DNA of 64,000 bases from Phaeodactylibacter sp. (lineage in GTDB: Bacteria; Bacteroidota; Bacteroidia; Chitinophagales; Saprospiraceae): NCBI RefSeq assembly GCF_022763345.1, contig NZ_JALEGS010000086.1, positions 1-64,000 on the forward strand, given 5' to 3'. Under the pieces are notes generated by a model that worked only from the letters and a program-made list of their open reading frames with translations, was not told the DNA's origin and did not search any database. Positions 14,611 through 23,502 of the stretch are shown here, in pieces. The position numbers and the translations under genes were made by a program. How positions within the stretch are numbered: position 1 is the first letter of the stretch; every line of letters begins with the position of its first letter.

Positions 14611-17598
14611 TTACTCCACTACAGCATCGCCCCAGCCCAAAAAGGACATCCGTACTACCTCCAGGCTGGGAAAGCCAAATTCAAGGACCACTCTGCCTTC
14701 GATTTTGTAAATGCCTTTGCCCCGAAAGGGTGATCGTTTGAGGGTGGGCGGAAAGTGGACCGTATCAAAGAAGTGCCCATCCTGCCCGATCCAGCATCCA
14801 AAAGCCATCAGCTTGCCTTTGCTGGTGCGTACATCTTTTTTGCAAACGTAGTACCCCAGTATCCGGATAATCCGCCCTTCCAGCTCCCCCAGGCGGACCG
14901 ACTGGGAAATGGTATCTGTGAAAACCTGCTTGTCCAACAGGTCAAAGGGCGGGCACAGGGGGAAACCAAGCAGCTCCAGCTCGTCTATTGCATCGGCATA
15001 AGGCTCAGGGGCATCTGCTTCGCCCCCGGACAAGAACTGACGGGCAGTGGCTTCCACCTCTTCGTCTTCCTGCGGGAAAAGGCTCATGGTATGGCGGTCC
15101 TGGCCCGGTGGCTGAAACAGTGCTACCCGTTCCCACATCAGCTCTTGCTTGGTTTGCCCGGTAAAACGGAAGGCACCGATGCGGATGAGCAAGTCGACCT
15201 GCTCCCTACAAATTTCCACCCGATTGAGAAAATCAGACAGGCCGCGGAAGGCACCGCCCTGCGCCCGCTGATGCACGATGCGGTGGGCTACCTGCTGCTC
15301 CATTTGGTGGAGGTGCACGAAACCAATGTAAATATCCTCCCCGTCCAGCGTAGTCAAGTGCTGACTGTGGTTGACGCAGGGGGCATGCACCTGCCCGCCA
15401 CAGCGCCGCGCTTCATGAAAGTAGTACTCCGAACGGTAGAAGCCTCCGAAATTATTGATCACCGCTACGATGAATTCCAGCGGGAAGTAGGCTTTCAGGT
15501 ACAGGCTTTGAAAGCTCTCCACAGCAAAACTGGCAGAGTGGGCTTTGCAAAAGGAATACCCGGAAAAGCTTTCTACCTGCCGCCATACCTCTTTGGCCAG
15601 GCCCTCCGGATGCCCCCTCGCCCGGCAGTTCCCGAAGTACTTGCGCTGCAGGCGTTCGAAGGTATCGCCCTTTGACTTCTTGCCACTCATGATGCGGCGC
15701 AGCACATCGCTTTCGTCCAGCCCCAGCCCGGCAAAGTGGTGCACGATTTTCATGACATCCTCCTGATAGACCATCACGCCAAAGGTTTCGCCTAGCTGTT
15801 CCTCAAAAACAGGGTGCAGGTACTCAAAACTGTTGGGGTTGTGAAAACGGCGGATGTACTCCTTCATCATGCCCGACTTGGCCACACCCGGCCGGATGAT
15901 GGAACTGGCAGCCACCAGGTGCACGTAGTTGTCGCACTGCAGCTTTTTGAGCAGGCCCCGCATGGCTGGCGATTCAATGTAAAAACAGCCCATGCAGTCC
16001 CCGGAACGGAGCTGTGCCTTCACCCGCTCATCCGCCTTTAGCCGGGGAATATCATGAATGTCCACCGCCTGCCCCCGGTTTTGCTTAACCAGGTCTACCG
16101 CATCCTTGATATGCCCGAGCCCCCGCTGACTGAGCACATCAAACTTATGGAAGCCCAGGTCTTCGCCGTGGTACATATCAAAATGAGTGATTGGGAACCC
16201 TTTTGGCATCAATTGCAGTGCGGTCTGATAGTAAATCGGCTCTTCGGAAATCACAATGCCCCCGGCATGGATAGACAGGTGGTTGGGGAAGCCTTCCAGC
16301 TTACGGCCGTAGTGGATGATTTTGCCCCCCAGCTCATGATGTTCCTCCGGCTCAAAGGGCGCGGCTACGATTTTGTCAATCTCCGCCTTGGGCAGGCCGT
16401 ATACTTTGCCCAGTTCGCGTACAATGGAACGCCCCTTGAACGTAGAGTAAGTGGCCAGCAAAGCCGTGTAGTCCCGTCCGTAGCGCTTAAAAATGTAGTC
16501 CGTTACATCATCCCGTTCATCCCAGGAAAAGTCGATATCGAAATCCGGAGGCGAGGTGCGGTGCGGGTTGATAAAGCGCTCAAAGTACAGCCCCAGTTCC
16601 ATGGGGTCCACGTCAGTAATCCGAAGGCAATAGGCTACGATAGAGTTCGCCCCGCTCCCCCTCCCCACGTGGTGATATCCAGCTGAAGCAGCGTAACGCA
16701 CAATATCCCAGGTAATGAGAAAATAAGCGCAAAAGTCCTGTTGCTCAATGACCATCAACTCCCGCCTGACCCGCTCCAGCGTACTGCGGTAGGCCGGAGT
16801 GCCCGTGCCCAGGTGGGCGTAGCGGCGTTCGCAACCATTCAGAGCCAGCTTCTCGAGCAGCTTATAGTCTCCTGCTTTGCTCCCGGTAAAGGTTTGGCGG
16901 TTGAGGTGTAGCCCGGGGCGCAGGTCTGCTTCGCAGGAGTGGAGCAGGTGTTCGGCGTTCTCAATCAGGTAGGGCTGTGTTTTATAGAAGGCGCGGAGCT
17001 GCTCGAGCGGCATCAGGCGCTCAGAGGCTTTGACCGTTTGCTTGGGCGTCAGCTTGCTCAGCAGGGTATTCTCATCAATAGCCCGCAGCAGGCGGTGAAG
17101 CTCAAACCCTTCGTTGTCTGCAAAAAAGACCGGGCTGAGGGCCACCAATTTGTTTGTATACTGTAGCAGTTCGTGGCCAAAAAGCCGGGCTACGTGCTCC
17201 GGGCGGACCCCCAGGAATTCTTCCTCCCGGAATGCCTGAATGGGCTTGACCAAACGGGGATAAATGATGTAAGCATGCTGCATGGACGGAGCCACTTCGG
17301 GCAGCGGCCGGCCCTCGATCGACGCTTCACTCAGGAATTGATTGAGCTCCCGTAGCCCCTCCCGGTTGCGGGCCAGACCGATATACAGGCAGCGCCCTTC
17401 TTTACGGAATTCAAGTCCCAAAACAGGTTTGATGCCGGCTTCTTCGCAGCAGCGGACAAACTCATATGAGCAGCTGGTATTATTGATGTCCGTGAGTGCT
17501 ATAGCTGTATAACCCAACTGTGCGGCGCGTTCAGTCAGGGCAGACGGTGGCAGGGTGCCATACCGGAGGCTGTAGTAGGTATGGGCGTTGAGCAGCAT
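14611..17598 (-). CDS. DNA polymerase III alpha subunit-type polymerase (DnaE2/ImuC-like, ~1000 residues)
   Basis: A 995-residue C-family polymerase. The N-terminal PHP domain is degenerate (N-A-H-T-Y-Y-S where active PHP domains have H-x-H-S). The polymerase catalytic site shows G-R-G-S-G-A-N-S near residue 313 and P-D-F-D-I-D-F-S near 352, with the catalytic aspartates. Helix-hairpin-helix and OB-fold regions follow, the latter with I-L-G-Y-Y-V-C-K-K-D-V-R-T-S-K-G-K. It is shorter than a replicative DnaE (~1160-1200) and in the size range of the error-prone DnaE2/ImuC type. ImuA/ImuB partners are not adjacent, so a translesion role is a family-based inference. Confidence 0.85.
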   Translation of the reverse strand: MLLNAHTYYSLRYGTLPPSALTERAAQLGYTAIALTDINNTSCSYEFVRCCEEAGIKPVLGLEFRKEGRCLYIGLARNREGLRELNQFLSEASIEGRPLPEVAPSMQHAYIIYPRLVKPIQAFREEEFLGVRPEHVARLFGHELLQYTNKLVALSPVFFADNEGFELHRLLRAIDENTLLSKLTPKQTVKASERLMPLEQLRAFYKTQPYLIENAEHLLHSCEADLRPGLHLNRQTFTGSKAGDYKLLEKLALNGCERRYAHLGTGTPAYRSTLERVRRELMVIEQQDFCAYFLITWDIVRYAASAGYHHVGRGSGANSIVAYCLRITDVDPMELGLYFERFINPHRTSPPDFDIDFSWDERDDVTDYIFKRYGRDYTALLATYSTFKGRSIVRELGKVYGLPKAEIDKIVAAPFEPEEHHELGGKIIHYGRKLEGFPNHLSIHAGGIVISEEPIYYQTALQLMPKGFPITHFDMYHGEDLGFHKFDVLSQRGLGHIKDAVDLVKQNRGQAVDIHDIPRLKADERVKAQLRSGDCMGCFYIESPAMRGLLKKLQCDNYVHLVAASSIIRPGVAKSGMMKEYIRRFHNPNSFEYLHPVFEEQLGETFGVMVYQEDVMKIVHHFAGLGLDESDVLRRIMSGKKSKGDTFERLQRKYFGNCRARGHPEGLAKEVWRQVESFSGYSFCKAHSASFAVESFQSLYLKAYFPLEFIVAVINNFGGFYRSEYYFHEARRCGGQVHAPCVNHSQHLTTLDGEDIYIGFVHLHQMEQQVAHRIVHQRAQGGAFRGLSDFLNRVEICREQVDLLIRIGAFRFTGQTKQELMWERVALFQPPGQDRHTMSLFPQEDEEVEATARQFLSGGEADAPEPYADAIDELELLGFPLCPPFDLLDKQVFTDTISQSVRLGELEGRIIRILGYYVCKKDVRTSKGKLMAFGCWIGQDGHFFDTVHFPPTLKRSPFRGKGIYKIEGRVVLEFGFPSLEVVRMSFLGWGDAVVE

Positions 17599-17675
17599 AC
17601 GTTTTTCTCATAGTATTCGGCTCGCTAATTTAAAATTATTGTTTGAAACAAAATATTTACCCCGGGGAATTCCTC

Positions 17676-17716
17676 AAAAAAATCCCGGCTCCTGATCAAT
17701 ATACAGAAGCCGGGAT
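17676..17716 (-). terminator. Intrinsic terminator after sprE/porW
   Basis: On the minus strand ATCCCGGCTTCTG and CAGGAGCCGGGAT form a ~13-bp stem with one mismatch, followed by TTTTTTTGAGG. It lies 28 bp past the stop codon of the lipoprotein gene. Confidence 0.8.
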
Positions 17717-17743
17717 CATCCGGGTATCAGAAGTGGGCTGACG

Positions 17744-20683
17744 CTAGTTGAGGTAGTATTGCTGGAAAAACAAGCGGTAACCGTCAATCTTACGCTGCTT
17801 GAGGATTTCGCGGTAGTTGTTCTGGGTGACAGGGAAGAGCTCAAACTCCACTCCTCCCTCGACAAACTCACTCTTATTGCGCTGTACGCCATTATAGTAC
17901 TTCATAGCGTCCTGCTTGTTCTTAAAGCGGCGCAGCACGAGGATCGGAATACGGTCATCGGCTGTTGTGCCAAGATAAATATTGGATATCCGGATGCGGT
18001 CAAGCTTGTGGTACTTCTCATTGTAGTCTGACACCTGTACCTTGGCATCTGTGAGGCTCACTTCTTTGTCTTTAAAGGCGATAATGGTATAGTGCAGCTT
18101 GTCATCCTCCTGTGTAAAGGCTTCGATTTCCTCTTTTGCGCCGGCAGGCAGGCTCGTAGTCGTCTCGCCCAAGAGGCGCAAGATTTCCCGGGCACGCAGT
18201 TGCTCTTCCGTGTCAGGGTAGCGAGCCACGACTTTGCGCAGCGCTTCCACGTAGGCTTCCTTACCTTCCATATTGCCGGTGCTCATGGCTGAAAGCAGGG
18301 CAAACTTGGGCTGAAACGGATTAGCTGCCCCAAATTTATCCTTAGCCTGCTGACTGCGGTCAAATGCCAGGCGATAGTTACCGGAAGTAAAGGCGGCATA
18401 GGTCTCATCGTAGTAGAGGTTGAGCTCCCGCTCTTCCTTGACGAGCTCCTCAGCGTAGTTTGGATTTTTAATGATTAGCGCATAGGCGGTATTCGGGTAT
18501 TTCTCCAAAATCTTATCGGCATAATACCTTGCTTTCTCGTTGTTGCCCATATCCGTGTACGCCAGATAGAGCTGATACCAGGAATCCAGCTCGTAGGTGT
18601 TGCCGGGGAAGCGCTCGTTGAGCCCCTCCAGTACAGCTACGGCCTGATCGTAGTTTTCGAGGCGTTCCCGGTACAGGGCGCCCAGTTTGGACATCGCTTC
18701 CTGCAGCTGAATTTCAGCCGCTGCGATATCGCCTTCGGTTTTAGGGACTGCACCCAGGAGTTTTTCGATCTCCTCGTCCGTCAGGATATCGCTACCATTA
18801 TCGGAGCTAATTTCCTCCAGAATATCGTTAGAGCTTGCCGCTGAGCGCCGCCAGTTATCCTCCAGTGGGCGGGTGCCCCAAACCCGTTGGAAATCCCGGA
18901 TACCCCGCTTCTGCCTCCGATCGTCGTAGGCAAAAAAGGAGCTTTCTTCAGAGCCAAGGCTTGCACTCGCATTCACCCGGTTATTGAGGTTGCCAAAACG
19001 CTGATTAGCTTGTTGGTTGGCTTGTGCGATCAATTGCTTACGGCGGGCCTCATCCTGTTTTTTCTTAATTTCCAATGCCAGGGCTTCCTGCTCGGCCGGC
19101 GTCATCTGACTGATGGTCAGGAGACTGTCCTGCAGGGCGATGATTTCCAGGTTTTTGGCGATATCTGTGAGGCTGCTGGCCATGCCTTTGACCCGCTTGT
19201 AGCGCTCGTCCTGTTCTGTCATTACCATGAGGGTGCTGTCGTAGTAATTTTTGGCTTTCACATAGGACTCTCCCTCATAGTAGAAGTCGGCCAGTGTCAC
19301 GTAAGCTTCGGCTTTCTGCCCCTGATTAGCAGATTCATGCTGCAGGGACAGCTGTAGGTTGCGCACCCCTTCCGCCTGATCGCCTTCCTTGAAGGCAATC
19401 ATTGCCAGCGCAAAGTAGATTTGATCTTTAAACTCGGCATTTTTTTCGTCTTTGAGCAGCTTTTCGAGGCTGGCACGCGCTTCCCGGGCGCTTCCGGTAC
19501 CGTTTGCCCAGGCGTTTTGCGCCATATTCAGTTTGCAGTTGAACGCCATCACGTAGTCCGGCCGGAAATTCAGGGCCTGCTCGAACCCGGCATAAGCGCC
19601 ACGGCTGTTGCCCAGTTTCTGATAGATTTGTGCCATAATAAAGGCGTAGCGGGCTTTGAGGGTCTTATCGTCCGTCATTTCTATGGCGTTCTCCAAAGCA
19701 GGCAGGGCATCTACGTAAGCCTCCTCCGAGATATAGAGGTGCGCTTTAATGACCGCCAATTCGGCTTTGGTCTCCGCGAAGGTCCCCGGGTCCTGTTCCA
19801 GCTCCCGAATCACCCGTTCTGCGCCGTCAAACTTGTCGCGTTCAATAAGGGTTTTGGCATAATACAACATGCCCTCCTGGTAGGCCAGCTGATGCTTCAG
19901 CGGGTTTTTCTTCGGATCATCGTTCGCTGCATTTTCTTCCTCCAGGGCGGCTTCATTTTCCTTTCGCTTTTCCTCTTTGGCATCTGCCATTTCCTGGTCT
20001 TTGCCACTTTGAAGGATAGCCGGCTTTTCCGGTGCCTGCCCGCCGGATTTACGGGCTTTGCGGACAGCCTTGTTGTACTTTTTCAATGCCCGCGCCTTCT
20101 TCTTGCTCATCTTGTTTTTCTTGCTGCGGGACTTTTTGCGCTTCTTCTTTTTCTTTTTCTTCTTACTGGCTTTTTTGGCAGCATCGGCTTTTTTCTCCTT
20201 TTTGCGCATCTCCTCGGGGCTAAACTCATTGGAAAAGAAGCGGAAAGTCGCCTCTGCAGCTTCGTAGTCGCGCTTGTAATACTGGGCTTTGCCGAAGACC
20301 AGGTAAGAATCATCCACCCACTTGCTGTAGGGGTGCAGATTGACCACCACGGTCACCTTTTCCATGGCGATATCGAGGTCTTGTGCAACCACGGTGGCAT
20401 CTTCCACAGCCAGGTGTTTGTAGATGGGCAGCAGCTTGGTATAATTGTCTGTGTATGATTGTTCCAGCAACGCTCTACTGAGCATGATGATTTCATTCGC
20501 ATTAAAATAACCATTGTAATGCGCCGTTGTGTTGTGGTACGCTTCGCTGAGCGCTGACATATCGCTGCGGCTCTTGGTGGTGGTACAGGCTGCCAGTACC
20601 ACCATGCTCAGGAATACCCAAAGTATCTTATTGATCTGTTTCAAAGTCCAGTTATTTTCCGAATGCGCCTGCCGGGGCGCCAA
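17744..20683 (-). CDS. sprE: SprE/PorW-like TPR lipoprotein of gliding and type IX secretion
   Basis: A 979-residue lipoprotein. The signal sequence ends in V-L-A-A-C (Cys33), followed by the S-E-A-Y-H-N-T-T-A-H-Y-N-G-Y-F-N-A-N-E family signature and then tandem TPR units through the protein. SprE (Flavobacterium) and PorW (Porphyromonas) are T9SS lipoproteins of this build, so a role in linking the outer-membrane translocon to the motor is expected. Unusual here is a very lysine-rich stretch at residues ~160-212 with a run of nine K. The start is uncertain. The ATG at 20683 leaves a long n-region, and a TTG at 20644 would give a more typical signal peptide. The gene is monocistronic with a terminator downstream. 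Confidence 0.85.
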   Translation of the reverse strand: MAPRQAHSENNWTLKQINKILWVFLSMVVLAACTTTKSRSDMSALSEAYHNTTAHYNGYFNANEIIMLSRALLEQSYTDNYTKLLPIYKHLAVEDATVVAQDLDIAMEKVTVVVNLHPYSKWVDDSYLVFGKAQYYKRDYEAAEATFRFFSNEFSPEEMRKKEKKADAAKKASKKKKKKKKRKKSRSKKNKMSKKKARALKKYNKAVRKARKSGGQAPEKPAILQSGKDQEMADAKEEKRKENEAALEEENAANDDPKKNPLKHQLAYQEGMLYYAKTLIERDKFDGAERVIRELEQDPGTFAETKAELAVIKAHLYISEEAYVDALPALENAIEMTDDKTLKARYAFIMAQIYQKLGNSRGAYAGFEQALNFRPDYVMAFNCKLNMAQNAWANGTGSAREARASLEKLLKDEKNAEFKDQIYFALAMIAFKEGDQAEGVRNLQLSLQHESANQGQKAEAYVTLADFYYEGESYVKAKNYYDSTLMVMTEQDERYKRVKGMASSLTDIAKNLEIIALQDSLLTISQMTPAEQEALALEIKKKQDEARRKQLIAQANQQANQRFGNLNNRVNASASLGSEESSFFAYDDRRQKRGIRDFQRVWGTRPLEDNWRRSAASSNDILEEISSDNGSDILTDEEIEKLLGAVPKTEGDIAAAEIQLQEAMSKLGALYRERLENYDQAVAVLEGLNERFPGNTYELDSWYQLYLAYTDMGNNEKARYYADKILEKYPNTAYALIIKNPNYAEELVKEERELNLYYDETYAAFTSGNYRLAFDRSQQAKDKFGAANPFQPKFALLSAMSTGNMEGKEAYVEALRKVVARYPDTEEQLRAREILRLLGETTTSLPAGAKEEIEAFTQEDDKLHYTIIAFKDKEVSLTDAKVQVSDYNEKYHKLDRIRISNIYLGTTADDRIPILVLRRFKNKQDAMKYYNGVQRNKSEFVEGGVEFELFPVTQNNYREILKQRKIDGYRLFFQQYYLN

Positions 20684-20961
20684 ATTGTAAAGAAAAAGGC
20701 CGAATTACTTCCGGGCGCTGGGGACACTGCCTAACTTTACGGCCCCGGAACTGTATAATAAACGCCAAATGCCAAAATTATTTTATTATTAACAGACTAC
20801 AAACCTTTTAGCGGCGGAGAAAAAATAAATGATGTCATTTTGATTCGCTAATCTTTTCTAAACAACCGACCAGAGGGAGGTCGTGTGAAAATATTAGCAA
20901 CTTGGCAGCGTTATTCAGGCGGGTACAAGAAACAACAGTGAGTATTACTTTAGGATTCGGC

Positions 20962-21134
20962 AGGAACAGCGTGCCTTTAGGTACGTCATATCGGTAAAAG
21001 TTGGGATACGAAAAAAGTCCGTGCCGTAGGTACGGAATGTATTCTGTGTTTTGGGGTTTCACATTTCGTACCTAACGGCACGAACTTCGTGCGCTATACC
21101 TTTTTTACCGATATTTTGTGCCTAACGGCACATC
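20962..21134. repeat. Nested palindromic intergenic element (GTGCC-AGGTACG units)
   Basis: The 507-bp gap between sprE and the M23 gene has no credible gene but holds nested inverted repeats. The outer arms are ATATCGGTAAAA (20988-20999) and TTTTACCGATAT (21103-21114). The inner near-perfect arms of ~22 bp lie at 21020-21040 and 21061-21082. Related GTGCC(n)AGGTACG units occur at about 20970 and, as GTGCCTAACGGCAC, at about 21119. The rest of the gap is AT-rich and featureless to me. It looks like a REP- or MITE-type sequence. Confidence 0.6.
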
Positions 21135-21190
21135 ACCAGCAGTCAAATATTGTTCTAAACCGAGCGTCCCAAAAGAAACAACAAACACAC

Positions 21191-22096
21191 ATGGCTCCGA
21201 ACGAAGATAAATTCAAAGCGTGGTGGAAACGGACGAAGCAAAACCTTCAGCATACGTACCGTTTCATCATCATGAACAACGAGACCTTCGAAGAAGTGGG
21301 CTCGTACCGGCTTACCCTGCTCAATGTGTACGTCGCAGCCAGCACTATCCTGGTATTGGTGGCTTTCCTGGTGGTGACGGCCATTGCCTTTACCCCGCTG
21401 CGACAGTATGTGCCCGGCTACGGCGAAGGCGATAAAGCCCGCCGGCAGGTGGAAAAACTGTACGACGAGGTACAGTCACTGGAGCAACAACTCGCCGCCC
21501 AGCGAGCCTATTCTGAAAATATCCGAAAGGTCCTCGTGGGGGATGTCGAAACCGCCGAACAGGCTGAGCAAAAAGCTGGGCCTGAAGTACACATGGACTC
21601 TCTGCAGGAGGTGGAACGCTCAGAGGCAGAAGAACAACTGCGCGAAGAACTGGAACTCAAGGAAATTGGAGACGTGGCACGCCGTGGCCGCCCCGTCAAC
21701 TTCTCTCCGGGCGATGTGCCCCTGGAGCAGTTGTTTTTCTCCCCGCCTGTTACCGGAGAGATCAGTGCCGCCTTCATGCCTGACAAAAAACACTACGGCG
21801 TGGATGTACTGGCACCTAAAAACACCGCGATCAAATCCGCGATGGATGGGTTCATCTTTTTCTCTGACTGGACCCTGGAGACGGGCAACACCATCGGCAT
21901 TCAGCACTCCAACAATACCATCACCTTTTACAAGCACAACTCCGTGCTGCTGAAGGAAGCGGGCAGCTTTGTCAAAGCCGGGGAAGCGGTTGCCATTATT
22001 GGCAATACCGGGACACTGTCGGACGGGCCGCACCTGCACTTCGAGCTTTGGCACAAAGGCAAGCCGGTAGACCCGGTGGAGTATATTAAGTTTTAG
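21191..22096 (+). CDS. M23 family metallopeptidase, membrane-anchored
   Basis: Likely peptidoglycan endopeptidase. From ATG 21191 the ~301-residue protein has a basic cytoplasmic N-terminus with two aromatic-rich stretches, one transmembrane helix at about residues 40-65, a periplasmic coiled coil (about 85-165, rich in Q, E and L) and a C-terminal LytM/M23 domain. The zinc site is visible as H-Y-G-V-D-V-L-A-P (H-x(3)-D) and H-L-H-F-E-L-W (H-x-H). The upstream ATG at 21089 lies inside the palindromic repeat and is rejected. The topology is that of Bacteroidota M23 proteins often found near cell-division or envelope genes. Confidence 0.9.
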   Translation: MAPNEDKFKAWWKRTKQNLQHTYRFIIMNNETFEEVGSYRLTLLNVYVAASTILVLVAFLVVTAIAFTPLRQYVPGYGEGDKARRQVEKLYDEVQSLEQQLAAQRAYSENIRKVLVGDVETAEQAEQKAGPEVHMDSLQEVERSEAEEQLREELELKEIGDVARRGRPVNFSPGDVPLEQLFFSPPVTGEISAAFMPDKKHYGVDVLAPKNTAIKSAMDGFIFFSDWTLETGNTIGIQHSNNTITFYKHNSVLLKEAGSFVKAGEAVAIIGNTGTLSDGPHLHFELWHKGKPVDPVEYIKF

Positions 22097-22995
22097 TGCA
22101 ATAGTGCCTGAAGTGCCTTATCAACAGTAGGGTACTCAAAGGTGAAGCCCGCAGCCTGAATCTTATCCGCCAGTACGCGGGTGCTGTCCAGTACGGCGTC
22201 CGCCATTTCGCCCATCGCTAAGCGCATGGCAAAAGCCGGCGCCGGCACAATCAAAGCCGGGGAGTTCAGCGCTTCCTTCATTTGGGCAACCAGGCGTTTG
22301 TTGGTCACCGGATTGGGCGCTACGCCGTTGTAGAAACCCGACAGCGCTTCCGTTTCCAGCGCATAAATGAACATCCGGGCGATATCATCAATATGGATCC
22401 AACTATACCATTGCTCGCCGTCTCCAAAGTAAGTCCCCGTGTAAAACCGGAAAGGGATGAGCATTTTTTCAAGTGCGCCGCCCTGAGTAGACAGCACAAT
22501 CCCGATACGCAGACCAACCGTCCGTACGCCTGTTTCCGCTACGCCTTGAATGGCTTCTTCCCAGGCCTGTGTACTTTCCGACAGGAAGCCGTCGCCGGGC
22601 TCTGCATCCTCTGACATCCACTCGTTGCCGCGGTCGCCGTAGTAGCCAATTGCAGAGCTGGAAAGATAAGCCTTAGGCTGATGCCCCAGTTTTTGGAAGG
22701 TCTCGGCCAGCAGGGCTGCGGATTGGACACGGCTGCTGATGATCAGCTTTTTCCGGGCTTTGGTCCAGGGGCGGTCGGCAATGCCTGCACCCGCCAGATT
22801 AATCACGTAATCCGCTTTTGCCACAGCGGCTTCATCAATCGTGCCCGCTTCAACATCCCACTCAAAGGCAGGGAATTCAGCATCAGGCCGGGCCGTCCGG
22901 CTGAGGTGCATCACCTCGTACCCTTTTGCTTTGAGCAATGCGCTGAGCCGTGTTCCAATTAGACCTGTACCGCCACCGATGAGAACTGTAGACAT
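22093..22995 (-). CDS. TIGR01777 family (SDR39U1-like) NAD-dependent epimerase
   Basis: A ~300-residue atypical short-chain dehydrogenase. The Rossmann start I-G-G-G-T-G-L-I-G-T-R-L, the S-S-A-I-G-Y-Y-G-D-R-G active-site segment (about residues 109-119), the W-x-x-A pattern and the C-terminal DUF1731-like region (A-M-R-L-A-M-G-E-M-A) define TIGR01777. The start at 22995 (M-S-T-V-L-I-G-G-G-T) puts the nucleotide-binding motif at the N-terminus as in relatives. The substrate is not known for most members. The 3' end overlaps the convergent M23 gene by 4 bp. Confidence 0.92.
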   Translation of the reverse strand: MSTVLIGGGTGLIGTRLSALLKAKGYEVMHLSRTARPDAEFPAFEWDVEAGTIDEAAVAKADYVINLAGAGIADRPWTKARKKLIISSRVQSAALLAETFQKLGHQPKAYLSSSAIGYYGDRGNEWMSEDAEPGDGFLSESTQAWEEAIQGVAETGVRTVGLRIGIVLSTQGGALEKMLIPFRFYTGTYFGDGEQWYSWIHIDDIARMFIYALETEALSGFYNGVAPNPVTNKRLVAQMKEALNSPALIVPAPAFAMRLAMGEMADAVLDSTRVLADKIQAAGFTFEYPTVDKALQALLH

Positions 22996-23347
22996 ATCTG
23001 TTGGTTTTTGTTTTGAAGGTAACCCTTGCCGAGCACCGCAGGGCTTGGCGTAAATATTTAACAATTCATGAAAGGCAAGGTTCAGGTTGAGCTCCAGCCT
23101 GCGTCACCCAAGAGCAACGCCTGCTTTGCAGCCACTCCCCGGCCGCCGAAGTCTCGACGAAGGATGACTAAGCCTCAATTGACCGGCCATTTACCTAAAA
23201 CACCTGATTGGAAAAAACCTGTTTCACTCACCACTCTGCCCCGGCGCACCAAGGCTATTGGTCCACCAACAAGCCGCCTCCGGAAAAATAATTATAAATT
23301 ACTCACCAAATCCTTTAATTTAGGGCAGGCCCGAAGCTTAGTAGCTT

Positions 23348-23471
23348 GACGGAAATAAGCCAGACCGTTTTCTCTTTGGGCTTTTGCGATATTTCAACGC
23401 AACTTCCAAGTTTTCGATTGCTTATGAAATATCGCAAAACCTCAAACGGTCTAACTTATTTTGTTTCCGTC
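23348..23471. repeat. Palindromic element, copy 1 (GACGGAAATAAGC ... GTTTCCGTC)
   Basis: A 124-bp imperfect palindrome. The left arm starts GACGGAAATAAGCCAGACCG; the right arm ends in AACGGTCTAACTT then ATTTTGTTTCCGTC. The inner stem is TTTTGCGATATTTC / GAAATATCGCAAAA around a ~30-nt loop. A second copy lies at 53836-53931. The rest of the 507-bp gap (22996-23347) has no gene that I can support; the open frame at 23068-23349 has no coding character. Confidence 0.75.
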
Positions 23472-23502
23472 TCTCATTCTACCTTTGAACGAATCTAAAA
23501 AC

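Noticed and set aside
20835..21062. 75-codon minus-strand frame within the nested palindromes
   Set aside because: Its sequence is mostly the repeat element itself; not a gene.
23068..23349. 93-codon plus-strand frame before the palindromic element
   Set aside because: Rich in Pro/Arg/Lys with no domain, no leader signal, and runs into the repeat.
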